Shown: one piece after another, positions 59,914-64,000 of the stretch
Numbering within the stretch: the stretch's first letter is position 1
Layout of the letters: each line of letters opens with the position of its first letter
Origin: DASWJZ01 sp963814905
GTDB taxonomy: Bacteria > Pseudomonadota > Alphaproteobacteria > Rhizobiales > Afifellaceae
NCBI GenBank assembly: GCA_963814905.1
Contig: CAWFEM010000012.1
Location: forward strand, 276,766 to 340,765
Reading direction: 5' to 3'
Length of the DNA stretch: 64,000 bases
The notes under the pieces: model-generated
Seen by the model: the letters and a program-made list of their open reading frames with translations, nothing else
What the model was told of the DNA's origin: nothing
The model's database searches: none
Made by a program: the position numbers and the translations under genes

Positions 59914-61034
59914 TGCCACCAGCGGCCTCCGATGACGGTTCCCGCCGCGAAGAGGCGCTCCTTCACGGTGACGACTTCGCCCATGACATCCTCCAGATCG
60001 AACGAGCCTTGGCGCATTTCCAGGATGGAGGCGTCGCCGCTACTGCCCGGCTTGAAGGTGCCGAGGTCCGGCCGCCGGATCGCCTTGGCGGGATTGACCG
60101 TGGAGGCGGCGACGATGTCGTTGAGCGACATGCCGAGCGGCAGGAACTTCGACATGGTCGTCACCTGGTCGAAGGCCGGCCCATCGATGCACAGGATGTG
60201 TACGTCCGACGAGATCGTGTCGGGCGGGAAGCCGGCCGCCATCATGGCGCGTGCCGTTTTCCAGCCGAACGAGCCCTTGCCGTGGCCAACGTCGAACATG
60301 ACGCCACGCTCGCGCGCGGCGAGCACCCGCGGCCGCACTTTGCCCTCGGCGTCGAACGGCACGTTCGGGAAGGGGCGGAAGCAGTGCGTGAGCACGTCGC
60401 CCGGCCGCAGCATGTCGACCACCGCCTCGTAGCTCGGCGGCGGCTCGTCGATATGGCACATCACCGGAAGGCCGGTCTCCTCCGCTGCCTGCAGCGCGAC
60501 GACGAGCGGACCGATCCCGGTCTTGCCGCTGGTGATGCGCCCGACGCGCACCTTGATGCCGATGACCGTGTCGCGGTTGGCGTTCGCAACCGCAACCGCC
60601 TCGCGCGGCGCCATGAGGTTCGGATTGTGGCTCTCGCCGACCATGATCGTCTTGGAGAAGGCGAAGATGCCGGCGAACGAGATATGCAGATAGGCGAGAA
60701 TGCGGCTTTCGGCCGGCTCGATCACATGCTTGCGGAAACCGGCATAGTTGCCCGGCCCGGCGCTGCCGGTGTCGACCGAGGTCGTCACCGCCGTCATGCG
60801 AGCGTAATCGTCCGGATCGACGCCGAGCGACGTGCCGCCCCAGTAGACATGGGTGTGGAGGTCGATCAGGCCCGGCGTGACGATGAGCCCGGTCAGGTCG
60901 CGCGTGTCGTTGCCGGAAAGGTTGTCGCCGACCTCTGCCACCCTGCCGTCGGAGAATGCGACGTCGGCCACCTTGTCGATTCCCTGCGAGGGATCGATCA
61001 CGCGGCCGCTCTTGAGAACCAGATCGTATGCCAT
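59904..61034 (-). CDS. amidohydrolase/deacetylase family metallohydrolase (COG3964-like)
   Basis: The 376-residue product starts MAYDLVLKSGRVIDPSQGID. Metal ligands are visible: H-x-H in GLIDLHTHVYWG (near 60), the Lys in VIGIKVRVGRI (near 158, carboxylated in the family), His in VMCHIDEPP (near 196), His in VLTHCFRPF (near 219) and Asp in TISSDVHILC (near 279). It was long called dihydroorotase, but COG3964 members such as Atu3266 act on acetylated hydroxy or amino acids. It is placed between the ATPase and the GMC genes. Confidence 0.9.
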   Translation of the reverse strand: MAYDLVLKSGRVIDPSQGIDKVADVAFSDGRVAEVGDNLSGNDTRDLTGLIVTPGLIDLHTHVYWGGTSLGVDPDDYARMTAVTTSVDTGSAGPGNYAGFRKHVIEPAESRILAYLHISFAGIFAFSKTIMVGESHNPNLMAPREAVAVANANRDTVIGIKVRVGRITSGKTGIGPLVVALQAAEETGLPVMCHIDEPPPSYEAVVDMLRPGDVLTHCFRPFPNVPFDAEGKVRPRVLAARERGVMFDVGHGKGSFGWKTARAMMAAGFPPDTISSDVHILCIDGPAFDQVTTMSKFLPLGMSLNDIVAASTVNPAKAIRRPDLGTFKPGSSGDASILEMRQGSFDLEDVMGEVVTVKERLFAAGTVIGGRWWHKN

Positions 61035-61066
61035 TTTTTCCGGACTTCAGCCTTTTAGTGAAAAAC

Positions 61067-62080
61067 TCAGATTCGCGTTCCGCTCTTCGCGTCGAAACGG
61101 TAGACCGCGCTTTCGGGCGCATGGAGCGTCATACTGTCGCCCGGTGAGAGCCCGGAGGCATCTGCCGTGGTGGCCTTGAGAAGGATGTCGCCCATCGTCA
61201 CGTCGAGGAAGTGGATTGGCCCCGCGGATTCGACGATCGACAGCTCGCCCGTCAACCGCAGCCCGTCGTCGCGGCCGTTCCCCGGCTGCAAATCGTGCGG
61301 GCGGATGCCGAGCACCACGTCGTCGCCGTCGCTGCGACCCGCCTGGCTGGCCGGGATGAAGTTCATCTGAGGGCTGCCAATGAAGCTTGCCACAAACAGA
61401 TTGGAGGGGTCCTTGTAGACGGTCATCGGCGCAGCGAACTGCTGCACTACCCCGTCCTTCATCACCGCAATCCGGTCGGAAAGCACCATGGCCTCCTCCT
61501 GGTCGTGGGTGACGAAGATCGTCGTGATCTTCAGCTCGCGCTGCAGCCGCCGGATCTCCGTACGCATCTTCACGCGCAGGCTGGCGTCGAGGTTGGAAAG
61601 CGGCTCGTCCATCAGCAGCACCGCCGGATTGCGCACGATGGCGCGACCGACCGCGACGCGCTGGCGCTGGCCGCCGGAAAGGTCGGAAGGCAGACGGTCG
61701 AGCAGGCTCTCCAGCCCAAGCAGTTCCGTCGCCCAGTCGACCTGCTGGCGGATGGTCGCCTGTGGAACCTTCTGCTGGCGCAGCGGGAAGGCGATGTTGT
61801 CGCGCACGTGCATGTGCGGATAGAGCGCGTAGTCCTGGAAGACGAGGGCGATATTGCGCTCGCGCGGCGACATCTCCGAGATCTCGGTGTTGCCGAAGCG
61901 GATGGAGCCCTCGTTGATATCCTCCAGCCCGGCGATGCAGTAGAGCAGCGTCGACTTCCCGCAACCCGACGGCCCGAGAAAGGAGATGAATTCGCCATCC
62001 GCGATCGCGAGGTTGAGGCTCTTCAACACTTCCGTGTCCTGGTAGCTCTTGCGCAGGCCGGCGATGGAGATGGCGACCAT
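61067..62080 (-). CDS. ABC transporter ATP-binding protein (UgpC/MalK type)
   Basis: The 337-residue product starts MVAISIAGLRKSYQDTEVLK. Walker A is LGPSGCGKSTLL (near residue 36), the Q-loop VFQDYALYPHM, the signature LSGGQRQRVAVGRAI (near 133), Walker B AVLLMDEPLSNLDA and the switch His in FVTHDQEEAM (near 192). A TOBE regulatory domain follows (VLGIRPHDLQ). It is the only CUT1 ATPase in the window. It may energise both the adjacent fused permease and the ATPase-less importer at 48477-51762. Confidence 0.95.
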   Translation of the reverse strand: MVAISIAGLRKSYQDTEVLKSLNLAIADGEFISFLGPSGCGKSTLLYCIAGLEDINEGSIRFGNTEISEMSPRERNIALVFQDYALYPHMHVRDNIAFPLRQQKVPQATIRQQVDWATELLGLESLLDRLPSDLSGGQRQRVAVGRAIVRNPAVLLMDEPLSNLDASLRVKMRTEIRRLQRELKITTIFVTHDQEEAMVLSDRIAVMKDGVVQQFAAPMTVYKDPSNLFVASFIGSPQMNFIPASQAGRSDGDDVVLGIRPHDLQPGNGRDDGLRLTGELSIVESAGPIHFLDVTMGDILLKATTADASGLSPGDSMTLHAPESAVYRFDAKSGTRI

Positions 62081-62088
62081 TGTTGCCC

Positions 62089-63996
62089 TCAGCCCTTGAC
62101 CGCACCAGAGAGGGCGCCCTGCACGAGGTAGCGCTGGAAGAAGAAGGCGATCAGCACCGGCGGCAGGATGGAAAGAACGCTCGCCGCGAAGAGCGGACCA
62201 TATTCGTAGAACTGTGCCTGGTTCAGGAAGCCGGCGATGACCACCGGGATGGTCTGCGCCCGCGGGGTCGAGGTCAGGATCAATGCGAACAGGAACTCGT
62301 TCCACGACACCAGGAAGCAAAAGATCAGCGCGGCGGTGATGCCGGGGCGCACGACCGGCCGCAGCACCTTCCAAAGCATGCCGAAACGCGTGCAGCCGTC
62401 GATCAGCGCAGCGCGGTCGAGGCTGACCGGCACGTTTTCGAAGGTCGATTTCATCATCCAGGAGCACAGCGGCAGGAGGATCGACGAGTAGGCGATGATG
62501 AGCGCGTAGCGCGTGTCGAGCAGCCCGAGCACGCGGAAGATCACGAAGAAGGGCAGCACCAGCGTGAGCGCCGGGATCATGCGGGTGAGAAGCAGCGCCC
62601 AAAGGCTCGTCGCGAAAAAGCGCTGCCGGCCGTAGCGCGCGAAGGCGTATCCGGCGAGCGTGCCGAGCGCGACGTTGACGACTGAGACGACCGCGCCGAC
62701 CAGGAAGCTGTTGAAGAGCGACAGCGGCACGCGCTTCGCCTGCACGCTCGTCGTGGAGCCCTGGGCGGAGAGCACCGAGATGAAATTGTCGAAGGTGATG
62801 CGCGAGGGGATAAGGCTCGGCGGCGTGCGGATCAGGTCGGCCGGCGGCGAGAGGCTGATCAGCACCAGCGAGACCACAGGCAGCGCCGACCAGACGAAGA
62901 TCACGATTGCCGCCATGAGGAGGCCGGCGTGGGCCAGCCTGCGCGAGGTGTTGGTCTTTATCATGCGGCGCGGCCGGTAGGGCGGGATCGTCGCCATGGG
63001 ATGGCGGCGGGCACCGGTCGCGACCCACTCCGCCTCGTTTTCCGTCGCGGCGACGGCGGTCGCCTTGCGGCTGCGGCGCGGGCCGAGGACGAAGAAGTAG
63101 AGAATGGCGAGCAGCAGGCTCGCGATCGTCAGCACGTAGAGCGTCGCCGCGCCCTCGCCGAAGCGCAGGAACTGGAAGGACTGCAGGTAGCCGAGCCATG
63201 CGAGAAGCGTCGTCGCCGCGCCCGGCCCGCCGCGCGTCATGATCAGGATGATGTCGAACGCCATCAGCGCGTTGATCGTGGCGATGATGGTGATGAAGAG
63301 CAGCGTCGGCTTCAGCCAGGGAAGCGTGATGGAAAAGAAGCGGCGGATCGGCCCGGCGCCGTCGAGGATCGCCGCACGATGCAGGTTGCCGGGAATGGAC
63401 TGCAGTCCCGCGAGGATCATGAGCGCCGTCAGCGGCGCCTGGTTCCACACATGTGTGAGGGCGACGAGGTTGAGCGCCCGGAAACCGCCGCCGAGCCACG
63501 GCGTCGCCAGCGCCCCGAGCCCGATGTCGTGGAGGAAGGCGTTGAGCAGCCCGAAGTTGCCGGCGTAGACGAACGACCACAGCACCGCGATCGAGACCGG
63601 CGCCATCGCCCAGGGGACGAGCACCACGGAGCGCAGGAAGCCGCGGCCCTTGAAGTTCTCGTTGAGCACCAGCGCGTAGATCATCCCGAGCACGGTCGTG
63701 CCGACGACCGCGAAGACGGCGAAGTAGGCGGTGCGCTCGAAGGCACTCCAGAATTCGCTGCTGTGGAAGAGCTTGGTATAATTGCCGAAGCCGACATTCA
63801 CCCAGCGTTTGGTGATCGGATTGATGGAGTGGAACGAGAGGTAGAGGCTGTAGGCGAGCGGCAGCCCGGCCACGGCGGTGACGATGGCGAGCGCCGGTGC
63901 CACGGCGGAGTAGGCGAAGCCCGGGGGACGGCCGACCCGCCTGCGGCGACGGACGGCGCGGCCAGGAAGCGCAGCGGTCTCTTCGGCGTTAGACAC
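62089..63996 (-). CDS. fused ABC permease: MalF-like and MalG-like domains in one chain
   Basis: A single 635-residue frame starts at GTG (63996). Residues 1-325 are a full MalF-type permease with EAA loop RAAILDGAGPIRRFFSITLP (near 220). Residues 345-635 are a full MalG-type permease with RAALIDGCTRFGMLWKVLRP (near 535) and the end VQGALSGAVKG. The joint is a polar linker (SRKATAVAATENEAEWVATG). In-frame ATGs at 62997 and 62964 mark where a separate second gene would start, but no stop precedes them. CUT1 permeases are normally two proteins. The start is near the window edge; the binding protein is presumably upstream. Confidence 0.85.
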   Translation of the reverse strand: MSNAEETAALPGRAVRRRRRVGRPPGFAYSAVAPALAIVTAVAGLPLAYSLYLSFHSINPITKRWVNVGFGNYTKLFHSSEFWSAFERTAYFAVFAVVGTTVLGMIYALVLNENFKGRGFLRSVVLVPWAMAPVSIAVLWSFVYAGNFGLLNAFLHDIGLGALATPWLGGGFRALNLVALTHVWNQAPLTALMILAGLQSIPGNLHRAAILDGAGPIRRFFSITLPWLKPTLLFITIIATINALMAFDIILIMTRGGPGAATTLLAWLGYLQSFQFLRFGEGAATLYVLTIASLLLAILYFFVLGPRRSRKATAVAATENEAEWVATGARRHPMATIPPYRPRRMIKTNTSRRLAHAGLLMAAIVIFVWSALPVVSLVLISLSPPADLIRTPPSLIPSRITFDNFISVLSAQGSTTSVQAKRVPLSLFNSFLVGAVVSVVNVALGTLAGYAFARYGRQRFFATSLWALLLTRMIPALTLVLPFFVIFRVLGLLDTRYALIIAYSSILLPLCSWMMKSTFENVPVSLDRAALIDGCTRFGMLWKVLRPVVRPGITAALIFCFLVSWNEFLFALILTSTPRAQTIPVVIAGFLNQAQFYEYGPLFAASVLSILPPVLIAFFFQRYLVQGALSGAVKG

Positions 63997-64000
63997 GGGC

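Noticed and set aside
61067..63580. 837-codon minus-strand frame containing the ABC ATPase
   Set aside because: Only the part from 62080 is the ATPase; the upstream part is an off-frame reading of the fused permease.

Overview
The window is high-GC DNA from an alphaproteobacterium, most likely of the Hyphomicrobiales (Rhizobiales). The evidence is the gene content (IalB-family and DUF1127 proteins, HlyU-family regulator, rpsP-rimM-trmD-rplS beside ffh) and several palindromic repeat families typical of that order, including the unit running from AGCATGATC to GATCATGCT. I cannot name a genus. I see no tRNA, rRNA, CRISPR array, transposase or phage gene.

Layout. 0-3.5 kb: end of treZ and all of treY (trehalose from maltodextrin). 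3.6-7.8 kb: OsmC-family protein, a small secreted protein, leuD, an aldo/keto reductase and an FAD monooxygenase. 6.6-11.4 kb: an ECF42-type sigma factor with its DGPF/YciI, VOC and GST genes. Three of these transcription units begin with the same TGTCGA-N17-CGTCG promoter, so the likely regulon can be read from the sequence. 11.5-23.6 kb: small housekeeping and envelope genes, leuC, an SBP56/methanethiol-oxidase-like protein with a membrane partner, and a SoxR gene facing an SDR/QueA-like operon through a textbook SoxR promoter. 23.7-28.2 kb: the ribosomal/SRP block rplS-trmD-(monooxygenase)-rimM-rpsP-ffh; trmD carries a frameshift. 28.5-34.6 kb: conserved proteins, BrkB, a HigBA-type toxin-antitoxin pair with visible operators, a FemAB/GNAT protein and a JmjC-like protein. 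34.8-42.4 kb: leuB, aquaporin between direct repeats, asd behind a candidate Lys/Thr leader peptide, pyroglutamyl peptidase, DedA, and Nramp manganese transporter behind a Fur/Mur-like palindrome.

43-64 kb looks like a catabolic region. A first cluster has a polyol-type zinc dehydrogenase, an AraC regulator, a CUT1 ABC importer (binding protein, two permeases, a small membrane protein, but no ATPase), an SDR and a GMC oxidoreductase. A second cluster has a DSD1-family PLP enzyme, a two-subunit gluconate-dehydrogenase-like GMC enzyme, a COG3964-type amidohydrolase, an UgpC/MalK-type ATPase and a single polypeptide that joins both ABC permease domains. Between and inside the clusters are short coding remnants.

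Two genes (trmD and a pyridoxal kinase) are each split by what looks like one extra base. These may be assembly indels or real lesions. The most novel observation is the 31-codon leader ORF upstream of asd: it has a good promoter and Shine-Dalgarno, ends in Lys-Thr-Thr-Lys-Thr-Thr, and is followed by alternative hairpin arms, which suggests attenuation of the aspartate pathway.
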